Part shown: positions 26,105 through 33,765 of the stretch, in pieces
Numbering within the stretch: position 1 is the first letter of the stretch
Layout: every line of letters starts with the position of its first letter
From: Salibaculum sp035270045
Lineage (GTDB): Bacteria; Pseudomonadota; Alphaproteobacteria; Rhodobacterales; Rhodobacteraceae
Assembly: GCF_035270045.1 (NCBI RefSeq)
Contig: NZ_DATFIP010000047.1
Location: forward strand, 1-64,000
Reading direction: 5' to 3'
DNA: 64,000 bases
Notes under the pieces: model-generated
What the model was told of the DNA's origin: nothing
What the model saw: only the letters and a program-made list of their open reading frames with translations
Databases searched by the model: none
Position numbers and translations under genes: made by a program

Positions 26105-27027
26105 CAGGCATTCTCCATCAGGACAGTCACATGGGCGGCTACGCTGGGGCCCAAGGCCTCCAAATCATACCCACCCTCCAGCGCCGAGACCACACGCCCC
26201 CCGCATGTCTCGCGCGCGATTGCGCAGAATTTCTCGGTGATCCAGGCGAAATCAGCCTCATCCCAGTTCAACTGCGCCAGCGGATCGTCCCGATGCGCGT
26301 CGAACCCGGCCGAGAGCAGGATCAACTCGGGCGCAAAGGCCCGCAGACGGGGAAAGACCTCTGCCTCGTAGACCCGCCGCATGTGTGCGCCGTCGCTGTC
26401 GGTCGGCAAGGGCAGGTTCATCACATTGTCGAACGCGCCGGTCTCGTCAGATCGCCCCGTCCCAGGCCACAGCGGCATCTGGTGCGAAGATATGAACAGC
26501 GCGCGCCGCTCGTCCCAAAGCAGGTCCTGCGTGCCGTTGCCATGATGCACATCGAAATCGACCACCGCCACGCGGGACAGGCCATGATGCTCCAGCGCAT
26601 GTTTCGCGGCCGCGGCCACGTTTCCGAACAGGCAAAACCCCATGGGCATCTCTGTCTCGGCATGGTGCCCCGGCGGGCGCACGGCAGCAAAGGCGTTGCC
26701 CACTTCTCCGGTCAGCACCATGTCGACCGCGCGCAGAACCGCCCCTGCCCCCCGCCAGGCCGCCGCCAGCGACCCGGGTGAAACATGCGTGTCCGCGTCC
26801 AGCGCCCGCGTACCCGTCTCGGGCACCGATGCGGCAATCCGGTCCAGATAGGCCCGGGGATGAACGCGCAGCAGATCCGCCTCGGCGGCCATCGGGGCCT
26901 TTACGCGGAGCAGGTCCATGTCGCCGAGCGCGCGATGGACGGCATCCATCCGCGCCACCTGCTCGGGGTGTCCGGGCGGGGTGACGTGGCCGAGGAAATC
27001 GTGGTGGGTGACAAGTGCCGTGGTCAT
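26104..27027 (-). CDS. histone deacetylase family protein (class II HDAC/AcuC-like)
   Basis: This 307-residue enzyme belongs to the arginase-fold zinc deacetylase/amidohydrolase family. It shows RPPGHHAE near residues 128-135 and the zinc-binding VAVVDFDVHHGNGTQDLLW near 158-176, with FISSHQMPLWPGTG after it. ILLSAGFDAHRDDPLAQLNW near 245-264 supplies the last ligand Asp, and ALEGGYDLEAL is at the end. In Rhodobacterales this gene is often upstream of xseB-ispA-dxs. The true substrate may be an acetylated polyamine or other acetylated small molecule rather than a protein. The ATG at 27027 is preferred over the open frame further up because MTTALVTHHDF leads directly into the first strand. Confidence 0.9.
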   Translation of the reverse strand: MTTALVTHHDFLGHVTPPGHPEQVARMDAVHRALGDMDLLRVKAPMAAEADLLRVHPRAYLDRIAASVPETGTRALDADTHVSPGSLAAAWRGAGAVLRAVDMVLTGEVGNAFAAVRPPGHHAETEMPMGFCLFGNVAAAAKHALEHHGLSRVAVVDFDVHHGNGTQDLLWDERRALFISSHQMPLWPGTGRSDETGAFDNVMNLPLPTDSDGAHMRRVYEAEVFPRLRAFAPELILLSAGFDAHRDDPLAQLNWDEADFAWITEKFCAIARETCGGRVVSALEGGYDLEALGPSVAAHVTVLMENA

Positions 27028-27192
27028 GGCGCCAGAGAAACCCCATCCGGCGGCATAGCACAAGGGCCGTTCATCCCGTCACCGAACGCACGACGCGACC
27101 GGCACCGGTGGGCGCCGCCCCTTCCCGTGGCACCGCCTGCGCAAATGCCACCGAGGCCCCGCGACGCCGTTGATATCACAAGTCGACTCGGG

Positions 27193-27918
27193 TCAGTCCG
27201 GGGCCAGCATGTAGCCGGCACCCCGGACCGTCTGAAGATAGCGCGGCTGCTTGGGGTCGTCTTCCAGCTTGCGGCGCAACCGGGTGATCTGCACGTCCAC
27301 CGCACGTTCCTGCGCCTGTCCGCCGCTTCGGCCCAGCCGCACGACCAGGTCGGCCCGGCTGACCGGCGCCCCTGGCTGACCCGAGAATATCTGCAGCAGC
27401 TGGCTCTCGGTTGCGGTCAGCCGCACCAAGTCCTGGCCGCGCCACATCTCGCCGCGCTCCAGATCATATCTTAGCGGCCCCATATGCAGCACCTTGGGCA
27501 CGCCCGCGCCGGGCTCGGCAGCGGGCATCCGCCGCAGGATCGAGTTGATACGAAGCAACAGCTCCTTTGGCTCGAAAGGCTTGGCGAGATAATCGTCAGC
27601 CCCCGCCTCCAGCCCCGCAATCCGGTCTTCTGTCCCGCCACGGGCGGTCAGAAGCAGAATCGGCGTCGCCCTCTGCGCGCGCAGTTCGCCGCACAAGGTC
27701 ACGCCGTCGTCGCCAGGCATCATCACGTCCAGCACGATCAGGTCAAAGTCCAACCCCGCCAATATACGCCGCGCGTGTTCGGCATCACGCGCCGTAGTGA
27801 CCAGGAAGTCATTCCGGGTCAGGAATTTCTGCAACAGTGCGCGAATGCGCTCATCGTCATCCACCACCAGAAGATGCGGCCTGTCCGCCGCCTTGTCCCC
27901 CGTCCTGTCACTGGTCAT
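27193..27918 (-). CDS. petR: OmpR-family response regulator (PetR-like)
   Basis: This 241-residue protein has an N-terminal receiver domain with the acidic pocket D20-D22 in LLVVDDDERIR, the phosphoacceptor D64 in DLIVLDVMMPGDDG, and the conserved lysine in ADDYLAKPFEPKELLLRIN. A C-terminal winged-helix DNA-binding domain follows, with VRLTATESQLLQIF and DVQITRLRRKLEDDPKQPRYLQTVRGAGYML. It lies one base after a MarR-family gene. In Rhodobacter capsulatus the MarR/response-regulator pair petP-petR lies just upstream of petABC and PetR is required for growth dependent on the bc1 complex; here the pair is about 14 kb away. No histidine kinase gene is adjacent. Other OmpR-family names are possible. 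Confidence 0.8.
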   Translation of the reverse strand: MTSDRTGDKAADRPHLLVVDDDERIRALLQKFLTRNDFLVTTARDAEHARRILAGLDFDLIVLDVMMPGDDGVTLCGELRAQRATPILLLTARGGTEDRIAGLEAGADDYLAKPFEPKELLLRINSILRRMPAAEPGAGVPKVLHMGPLRYDLERGEMWRGQDLVRLTATESQLLQIFSGQPGAPVSRADLVVRLGRSGGQAQERAVDVQITRLRRKLEDDPKQPRYLQTVRGAGYMLAPD

Positions 27919-27919
27919 G

Positions 27920-28420
27920 TCACACCTTCACATCCTTCATCTCGTGGTAGTGGCGGTGCAAGTCATCGTCCATCATCGCCTCCAGAACCTGGCGGAACCC
28001 GGCCACCGCCTCAGGCCCCGCGGCGCGATAGGCGGCACGCATACGGTCCCGCTGAGCGTCCGACAGCCGCTGTTCCAGCGCCCGGCCTTCGTTTGTCAGG
28101 TAAAGGTTGCGCTCGCGCTTGTCCGTCCGCCCGATTTCGCTCGTGACAAGGCCATCCTCGATCAGCGTGCGCAACACACGGTTGAGCGATTGCTTCGTGA
28201 CCCCAAGGACCGAAAGAAGGTTGTTCACCGTCGTCCCCGGCCTGCGCCCGATGAAGTGCACGGCCCGATGATGCGCACGGCCGTAGGCCAATTCGGCCAG
28301 GATACGATCAGGATCGGCGGTGAACCCGCGATAGGCGAAGAACATCGCCTCGATTCCCTTGCGCAGCTGGTCGTCGGTCAGGAACAGAAGCGCCTGTCCG
28401 CCCTCGGGTCCCTCCGCCAC
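27920..28420 (-). CDS. petP: MarR-family transcriptional regulator (PetP-like)
   Basis: The 166-residue protein is a dimeric winged-helix regulator. The DNA-binding region is TTVNNLLSVLGVTKQSLNRVLRTLIEDGLV near residues 63-92, followed by the wing RTDKRERNLYLTNEGRAL near 97-114 (the DxRxR motif). Flanking helices form the dimer. It precedes the response regulator by one base, the arrangement of petP-petR in Rhodobacter. An inverted repeat that could be its operator lies 27 bases upstream of its start, between it and divergent ilvE. The ligand, if any, is unknown. Confidence 0.75.
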   Translation of the reverse strand: MAEGPEGGQALLFLTDDQLRKGIEAMFFAYRGFTADPDRILAELAYGRAHHRAVHFIGRRPGTTVNNLLSVLGVTKQSLNRVLRTLIEDGLVTSEIGRTDKRERNLYLTNEGRALEQRLSDAQRDRMRAAYRAAGPEAVAGFRQVLEAMMDDDLHRHYHEMKDVKV

Positions 28421-28446
28421 ATCTGCCTCCTATTCACGCTTACCGT

Positions 28447-28493
28447 AACAATACGTCAGTGTTGTTGACATTCCAAGACGTGATCAGTATCGA
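28447..28493 (+). promoter_or_regulatory. candidate operator and ilvE promoter in the petP-ilvE intergenic region
   Basis: AACAATAC (28447-28454) and GTGTTGTT (28459-28466) form a near-perfect inverted repeat around GTCA, about the size of a MarR-family site. It overlaps a TTGACA -35 box (28465-28470), with a weak TATCGA (28488-28493) 17 bases further on, directed toward ilvE. Position between the divergent MarR gene and ilvE suggests autoregulation, but binding is inferred only. Confidence 0.4.
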
Positions 28494-28517
28494 ATGACGG
28501 ATTTTGCGAAACTTTGT

Positions 28518-28533
28518 GTCCGGTGCGGACCTA
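28518..28533. promoter_or_regulatory. GTCCGGTGCGGACCTA inverted-repeat motif upstream of ilvE
   Basis: GTCCG and CGGAC flank GTG in a 13-base inverted repeat (28518-28530) followed by CTA. It ends 40 bases before the ilvE start. The same 16 bases with one change (GTG to GTA) occur at 41962-41977 between gltD and uppP. That recurrence makes a shared protein-binding site plausible; the protein is unknown. Confidence 0.5.
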
Positions 28534-28570
28534 AATAGCGCAACAAATGCAAAGACTGGAGGAGGTCGCA

Positions 28571-29446
28571 ATGGCGGGTGCCTATGATGATCGCGACGGA
28601 AAGATCTGGATGGACGGCCAACTGGTGGAGTGGCGCGACGCCAATGTCCATGTCCTGACCCATGCACTGCACTATGCTTCCTCGGTGTTCGAGGGCGAGC
28701 GCGCCTATGGCGGCACCATCTTCAAGAGCCGCGAACACTCCGAACGGCTGCACTTCTCGGCCGGAGAACTGGACTTCGAAATCCCCTACACGGTAGACGA
28801 GATTGAGGCCGCCAAGCACCAAGTTCTTGCCGCCAACGGCCTGTCCGATGCCTATGTCAGGGCGGTCGCCTGGCGCGGTGCTGGCGAGGACATGGGCGTC
28901 GCTTCGGCGCGCAACCCGGTCCGGCTGGCCATCGCCGCCTGGGAGTGGGGCGCCTACTATGGCGATGCCAAGTTCAAGGGCGCGAAGCTGGATATCGCCA
29001 AGTGGAAACGACCCAGCCCCGAGACGATCCCGGTTCATGCCAAGGCTGCCGGGCTCTACATGATCTGCACCATCTCCAAGCACGAAGCCGAGGCCAAGGG
29101 CTGTTCGGATGCGCTGTTCATGGATTATCGCGGCTATGTCGCGGAATGCACGGGGGCGAACATCTTCTTCGTCAAGGATGGTGAGGTGCACACGCCCAAG
29201 GCGGATGTCTTCCTCAACGGACTGACCCGCCAGACGGTGATCGAGATGTTGCGGGACCGACACGTCAAGGTGCACGAGCGGGTGATCATGCCGGAAGAAC
29301 TGGAAGGTTTCGAACAATGCTGGCTGACGGGTACCGCGGCCGAGGTCACGCCGGTCGGCCAGATCGGCGACTACAACTTCGATGTGGGCACCTTGGCCAA
29401 GGACATGGTCGAAGGCTACGAAAAACTGGTGCGGGGCCAGGCCTAG
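28571..29446 (+). CDS. ilvE: branched-chain amino acid aminotransferase
   Basis: IlvE is a fold-type IV PLP enzyme that transfers amino groups between glutamate and leucine, isoleucine or valine. The 291-residue protein has VHVLTHALHYASSVFEGERAY near residues 27-47, with the phosphate/substrate-binding residues. The PLP lysine lies in AAGLYMICTISKHEAEAKGCSDALFMD near 157-183, and GYVAECTGANIFFVKDG carries the conserved glutamate. LTGTAAEVTPVGQIG is at the end. The ATG at 28571 has GGAGG at a good distance and is preferred over one at 28547. It is divergent from the petP/petR pair. Its amino donor is regenerated by the glutamate synthase encoded in this window. Confidence 0.94.
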   Translation: MAGAYDDRDGKIWMDGQLVEWRDANVHVLTHALHYASSVFEGERAYGGTIFKSREHSERLHFSAGELDFEIPYTVDEIEAAKHQVLAANGLSDAYVRAVAWRGAGEDMGVASARNPVRLAIAAWEWGAYYGDAKFKGAKLDIAKWKRPSPETIPVHAKAAGLYMICTISKHEAEAKGCSDALFMDYRGYVAECTGANIFFVKDGEVHTPKADVFLNGLTRQTVIEMLRDRHVKVHERVIMPEELEGFEQCWLTGTAAEVTPVGQIGDYNFDVGTLAKDMVEGYEKLVRGQA

Positions 29447-29500
29447 GCCTTCGGGTGCAGGACGCCCCCGGAATAACCCGGTGGGCGCCGCTGTTCCGGT

Positions 29501-29686
29501 TCAGGCCGAGCGTCCCCGCTCGATGCGCAGGAATTGCTTGAGTCGCCCAACGCCATGCTCGCGCGGTTGGCGCTGAAGCCGCTGAGTCGAAGCGTTGGGG
29601 TGCACATCCCTTTGAATCCTGAGGAATGCCTTTGCCCGGGACGTGTCGTCACGGGATTGCGGGCGGTCCACGATATGGCGCGTCAT
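29501..29686 (-). CDS. small basic protein of unknown function
   Basis: A 61-codon frame starts at an ATG at 29686 preceded by the strong Shine-Dalgarno sequence AAAGGAGGACCC. The product is highly basic and polar, with MTRHIVDRPQSRDD at the start and RIQRDVHPNASTQRLQRQ in the middle; it has no membrane segment or known motif. It is alone between ilvE and a DMT transporter, on the strand opposite ilvE. The ribosome binding site is the main reason to call it a gene. I do not recognise the family. Confidence 0.55.
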   Translation of the reverse strand: MTRHIVDRPQSRDDTSRAKAFLRIQRDVHPNASTQRLQRQPREHGVGRLKQFLRIERGRSA

Positions 29687-29763
29687 TGGGTCCTCCTTTC
29701 GTGTTTCAAGGTTTCTCCTTATCATGTGGGGGCACGGAATGCACTCGTTCAACCCCGACGCCG

Positions 29764-30702
29764 CTATTGCAGCCCTTTCGCACGGACTTTGCGGCGCGCC
29801 GTGGTCTCATTTCCCAATTGCCTTTCACGCAGCACGATGACAACGCCCGCCAGGATCACGAGCGCCGCCCCGAAAAGCATTGGCCGCGTCGGCACCTCGT
29901 CGAACCAGACGTAGCCGATCACGACCGACCACAGCATCGAGACATAGGTAAACGGGGCCAGCACCCCCGCATCGGCCAGCCGGTAGGACGAAGTCAGCAA
30001 AATCTGCCCCATGCCGCCCACCAGCCCCGCGCCCACCAGGTAAGCCGCCTCGCCCGGATCGGGCCAGACCCAGCCGAATGGCAGGGTCAGAAGCGAGGCG
30101 CCGGTCGAAGTCAGCGAGAACCAGAAGACGATGGCCGCTGTCGTCTCGGTCCCACTCATGCCCTTGACAAAGACCTGTGCCAGCGCCGCAAGGCAGGCCG
30201 AGCCCAGAACCATCAGCGCGCCCAGCGCCTCGGTGTTGTTCAGGCCGAAACTCAGCCTTGGCCAGATGATGATCACCACGCCGACAAGACCCAGCGCCAC
30301 GGCGGTGATGCGGATCAGCCGCAAGCGCTCGCCCAGCATCAGCGCGGCCAACACCACCATGACCACCGGCGTGGCAAACCGGATCGCCGTGACCTCGGGC
30401 AGGGGCAGGTATTTCAGGCCGGCAAAGCCAAGCCCCATGGCGGCAGACCCGACCAGTCCGCGAACCGCATGGTTGCGGATGCTGTTGGTGCGGATCCCGT
30501 GCGGCCAGTCCCCCTGCCATGCCAGCCAGACCAGGATGATCGGCATCGCAAGGACCGAGCGGAAGAACATCGCCTCACCCGCCGGGACCCCCGGCACCGC
30601 CTTTATGAAGGCGGACATGACGGTAAAAACCGTCACGGCTGAAATCATCAAGAAGATGCCCCGGACAGGGCTTGCGGCGGATGTGGCAGCGAACATGCGC
30701 AC
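29764..30702 (-). CDS. DMT-superfamily EamA transporter
   Basis: The 312-residue protein has ten predicted transmembrane helices in two EamA repeats. The first starts GIFLMISAVTVFTVMSAFIKAV and has GEAMFFRSVLAMPIILVW and LPLPEVTAIRFATPVVMVVLAALMLGER, the latter a conserved family segment. The second contains SYRLADAGVLAPFTYVSMLWSVVIGYVWFDEVP. It resembles S-adenosylmethionine/riboflavin-type exporters of Rhodobacterales in layout, but substrate cannot be assigned. It lies 30 bases downstream of the sugar dehydrogenase gene on the same strand, so the two may be co-transcribed. Confidence 0.87.
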   Translation of the reverse strand: MRMFAATSAASPVRGIFLMISAVTVFTVMSAFIKAVPGVPAGEAMFFRSVLAMPIILVWLAWQGDWPHGIRTNSIRNHAVRGLVGSAAMGLGFAGLKYLPLPEVTAIRFATPVVMVVLAALMLGERLRLIRITAVALGLVGVVIIIWPRLSFGLNNTEALGALMVLGSACLAALAQVFVKGMSGTETTAAIVFWFSLTSTGASLLTLPFGWVWPDPGEAAYLVGAGLVGGMGQILLTSSYRLADAGVLAPFTYVSMLWSVVIGYVWFDEVPTRPMLFGAALVILAGVVIVLRERQLGNETTARRKVRAKGLQ

Positions 30703-30732
30703 TGATTACGCCCAGCGCCGCAAAATGGCCAG

Positions 30733-31899
30733 TCACCCCGCCGGACGGACCCGCAGGATGCCGCCGTCTGCCGCGTCGATCAGGAGCAGCACGGTGCCAT
30801 CGTCCAGCACCTCGACATCCCGGACCCGCCCGATTTCAGGCAGCAGGCGCTCCTCGCCCGCGACACGGCCCTGTGCGAAACGCAACCGAACCAACCCGCC
30901 GGGATTGAGCGAGCCGATCAGCAAGTCATCCTCCCAGTCGAATCCGCCGCGACCGTTGTGAAACATCATGCCGCCCGGTGCGATGACCGGGTCCCAGTAG
31001 TAGACCGGCTGCTCCATCCCCTCTCGCACGGCCCGGCCAGACCCGACGTCGGAGCCGTTGTAATTCACCCCGTAGGAGATCACCGGCCAGCCGTAGTTGC
31101 GCCCGGGCAGGGGGCGGTTCAGTTCGTCCCCGCCCGCCGGGCCATGCTCGATCGTCCAGAGCCTGCCACGCGGCCCCATCGCTGCACCCTGCATGTTGCG
31201 ATGCCCGTAGGACCAGATCGTGTCCAACCCGTCGCGCCCGACGAAGGGGTTGTCGGGGGGGACCTCGCCCTCCGGTGTGACGCGGAGGACCTTGCCGTAG
31301 GTGGTTTCCAGATCCTGGGCCAGTTGACGGTCGTCTCGGCTGAAATGCTCGCCGGTGGTAATATGGGCCATACCGTCATCCCCGAAGACGATGCGGCTGC
31401 CGTAATGCATCGGGTTCCGCGAGGGCGGTTCCTGCACGAAGATATCCCTGACGTCGCCCATGCGGCTGCCGTCATCGCTTAGCACCCCGGTTGCTGCGGC
31501 AGTCACCGTGCCGCCCGTCACCCGCTTGGCATAGGTCCACCAGACCCGGCGCGTCTGCGCGAAGTCTTCGCGCACCGCGACATCCAGCAACCCGCCCTGC
31601 CGGCGCGCGTCCACATCCGGCAGGCCACTGACGGGGGCCGAGGCGCCCTCGGGCCCCACCAGCCGCATCCGCCCAGGCCGTTCAGTGATCAGCAACCGGC
31701 CATCAGGCAACACCGCAATGCCCCAGGGGTGTTCCAGCCCCCGTGCAAGCCAACCGGCCTGCACGGGGGTCGTCTCCAGCGCCGGGGCACGGGTCTGTGC
31801 CCGAAAGGCTGGATCGAAATCGGCATTGGGGCGCCCCTGCTCGACCTGCGCGGCGAGGGGCGCAGCCAGGCTCATCAGGATCAGTGCAAGTCCTCTCAT
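30733..31899 (-). CDS. PQQ-dependent sugar dehydrogenase-like protein (Glucose/sorbosone dehydrogenase family)
   Basis: The 388-residue protein has a signal peptide (MRGLALILMSLAAPLAAQ) and a six-bladed beta-propeller of the soluble glucose/aldose dehydrogenase (YliI/Asd) family. Typical segments are LEHPWGIAVLPDGRLLITERPGRMRLV near residues 55-81, GLLDVAVREDF near 103-113 and GSRIVFGDDG near 148-157. GHRNMQGAA, EHGPAGGDELN and NYGWPVISYG follow near 230-270. These are the loops that bind PQQ and calcium in the family. It should act in the periplasm on aldose sugars, provided PQQ is available. It overlaps queG by four bases. Confidence 0.88.
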   Translation of the reverse strand: MRGLALILMSLAAPLAAQVEQGRPNADFDPAFRAQTRAPALETTPVQAGWLARGLEHPWGIAVLPDGRLLITERPGRMRLVGPEGASAPVSGLPDVDARRQGGLLDVAVREDFAQTRRVWWTYAKRVTGGTVTAAATGVLSDDGSRMGDVRDIFVQEPPSRNPMHYGSRIVFGDDGMAHITTGEHFSRDDRQLAQDLETTYGKVLRVTPEGEVPPDNPFVGRDGLDTIWSYGHRNMQGAAMGPRGRLWTIEHGPAGGDELNRPLPGRNYGWPVISYGVNYNGSDVGSGRAVREGMEQPVYYWDPVIAPGGMMFHNGRGGFDWEDDLLIGSLNPGGLVRLRFAQGRVAGEERLLPEIGRVRDVEVLDDGTVLLLIDAADGGILRVRPAG

Positions 31900-32939
31900 T
31901 CAGTCCTCCCGTCTTTCAATCGACCGACGGCCCAGCGCGCCGCATCCGCGACCGTGGCATCGGAGTCTTCACAAAGCCCCTGCACCCCCGAAACCAGGGC
32001 CGGATCACCGGAATTGCCGATCGCGTAGGCGACATTGCGCACGAACCGGTCACGACCGATGCGCTTGATCGGGCTTCCTGAAAACATGGCCCGGAATCCG
32101 GCATCGTCCAGTTTCGCCAGATCGGCCAGCGCCGGCGCGCGCAGGTCTTCGCGCCCGAGATAGCGCATCTCGGTGGCCTCCTGCGCAAACTTGTTCCACG
32201 GGCAGATGGCCAGGCAATCGTCACAGCCGTAGATGCGATTGCCCAGCAGCGGGCGCAATTCCTCGTCCACCGGCCCCTTGTGCTCGATCGTCAGGTAGGA
32301 GATGCACCGCCGCGCATCCAGTTGGAACGGCGCAGGAAAGGCATGGGTCGGGCAGATATCCAGACAGGCGGTGCAAGACCCGCAGTTCTCTTCTCCCGGT
32401 TGATCGGGCTCCAGTTCGGCCGTTGTAAAGATCGCGCCCAGAAAGAACCAGTTACCAAGCTCCCGGCTCAGCAGGTTCGTGTGCTTGCCCTGCCAGCCCA
32501 GGCCGGCGGCCTGGGCAAGGGGTTTTTCCATCACCGGGGCCGTGTCCACGAAAACCTTGATTTCGCATCCTTCTTGCTCCACCAGCCAGCGCCCGACCCG
32601 CTTGAGCCGCTTTTTGACGATGTCGTGGTAGTCCCGGTTCTGCGCATAGACGGACACCGCCGCGCGGTCGCGCTGCTCAAGCACATCCAGCGGATCGTGG
32701 TCGGGCGTATAGAGTTCGGCCAGCATCACGACCGACCGCGCCGCAGGCCAGAGAGCGGCCGGATCGCCCCGCCATTGCATGCGCTCGGCCATCCAGCCCA
32801 TCTGCCCATGCCGTCCCTGGGCCACGAACCTGTCCAACCGCTCGGCGATTCCGGGCGCTGAATCCGGACGGCAGACGCCCACACCCGCGAACCCCTCGGC
32901 CAGGGCCTTGTCCACCAGCCGTGCCTTCAGGTCAGCCAA
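31896..32939 (-). CDS. queG: epoxyqueuosine reductase
   Basis: QueG removes the epoxide oxygen of epoxyqueuosine in tRNA, the last step of queuosine synthesis, using cobalamin and two [4Fe-4S] clusters. The 347-residue protein has the cluster motifs CGSCTACLDICPTHAF near residues 187-202 and CDDCLAICPWN near 238-248. The N-terminal FAGVGVCRPD, VYAQNRDYHDIVKKRLKRV and KVFVDTAPVMEKPLAQAAGLGWQGKHTNLLS segments are also typical. A C-terminal HEAT-like extension (FVRNVAYAIGNSG) is present. The stop overlaps the next gene by four bases. Confidence 0.94.
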   Translation of the reverse strand: MADLKARLVDKALAEGFAGVGVCRPDSAPGIAERLDRFVAQGRHGQMGWMAERMQWRGDPAALWPAARSVVMLAELYTPDHDPLDVLEQRDRAAVSVYAQNRDYHDIVKKRLKRVGRWLVEQEGCEIKVFVDTAPVMEKPLAQAAGLGWQGKHTNLLSRELGNWFFLGAIFTTAELEPDQPGEENCGSCTACLDICPTHAFPAPFQLDARRCISYLTIEHKGPVDEELRPLLGNRIYGCDDCLAICPWNKFAQEATEMRYLGREDLRAPALADLAKLDDAGFRAMFSGSPIKRIGRDRFVRNVAYAIGNSGDPALVSGVQGLCEDSDATVADAARWAVGRLKDGRTE

Positions 32940-32948
32940 AATGCCCCC

Positions 32949-33011
32949 TTCTTCTTCTGGCTCGAAATATCCCGGGGAGCGCGAGGGGCAGCGCCCCTCG
33001 CCCGGGTCGAC
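32949..33011. repeat. REP-like palindromic intergenic element
   Basis: Between queG and a GST gene, GCGAGGGGC (32981-32989) pairs with GCCCCTCGC (32993-33001) around AGC, and an outer CCCGGG lies on each side (32971-32976 and 33001-33006). It is preceded by CTTCTTCTGGCTCGAAATAT. I recall similar GAAATATCCCGGGG...CCCGGG palindromes dispersed between genes in Rhodobacteraceae. It may also end transcription of the GST gene. Confidence 0.55.
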
Positions 33012-33032
33012 GCCGAAGGCGGCGAAATCGGA

Positions 33033-33698
33033 TCAGAAATCAAGGTCGGCATAATGATCCGGCTGCGGGAACCCCGGCACCTGGTCGGCCAGGATCGACC
33101 GGAAGGCCGGACGAGACTTGATCTTGGCATACCAGTCCTTGACCACCTCGGACCGGTTCCAGTCCACGTCCGAGATATAGTCGAGGCAGCTCAGGTGCGC
33201 GGCGGCGGCAAAATCGGCGAGGCTCATCTGGTCGCCTGCCAGCCAGCGGCGCTGGTCCAGAAGCCATGCCATGTAATCGATGTGGTACTTGATCGCCTTG
33301 GCCCCCGCCTTGACGTTGGTGCTGTCCGGGTAGCCGGTGCCCATGACCTTGCGAAACATCCGTTCGCCCATCAGCTTGGTCGTGACCTCGTCGTTGAACT
33401 TGTCGTCGAACCAGGCCACGAGGCGGCGCACCTCGTAGCGAGCCTCGGGTGTGGGGGGCAACAGTGCCGGGGCGGGGTACGCCTCTTCGAGATATTCGCA
33501 GATCGCTGTGCTTTCGGCCATGGTGCGGTTGCCCATCTTCAGCACCGGCACCTTGCCTGCCGGGTTACGGCGCAGGAAATCCGGGTCTTTCTCCCAGTAT
33601 CTTTCCTCGACCAATTCCACCTCGATCTTCTTCTCTGCCAGGCTCAGGCGCACCTTTCGGCTGAACGGCGAGAGAGGGTAGTGGTAAAGGCGGTTCAT
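33033..33698 (-). CDS. glutathione S-transferase family protein
   Basis: This 221-residue cytosolic protein has a thioredoxin-fold N-terminal domain (LYHYPLSPFSRKVRLSLAEK, residues 4-23; serine at the catalytic position). NPAGKVPVLKMG holds the cis-proline and TMAESTAICEYLEE the glutathione gamma-glutamyl site. The helical C-terminal domain contains WLAGDQMSLADFAAAAHLSCLDYI, the conserved N-capping box region. Substrate unknown. The frame is open up to 33989, but only the ATG at 33698 fits a GST start. It lies between queG and mtgA, all on the - strand. Confidence 0.88.
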   Translation of the reverse strand: MNRLYHYPLSPFSRKVRLSLAEKKIEVELVEERYWEKDPDFLRRNPAGKVPVLKMGNRTMAESTAICEYLEEAYPAPALLPPTPEARYEVRRLVAWFDDKFNDEVTTKLMGERMFRKVMGTGYPDSTNVKAGAKAIKYHIDYMAWLLDQRRWLAGDQMSLADFAAAAHLSCLDYISDVDWNRSEVVKDWYAKIKSRPAFRSILADQVPGFPQPDHYADLDF

Positions 33699-33765
33699 CT
33701 TGGCTGTCTCGGTCAGAGGGTCCGCCCCATCCATGCCCGATGCGCCGGTCGGGTTCAATCCCGCG

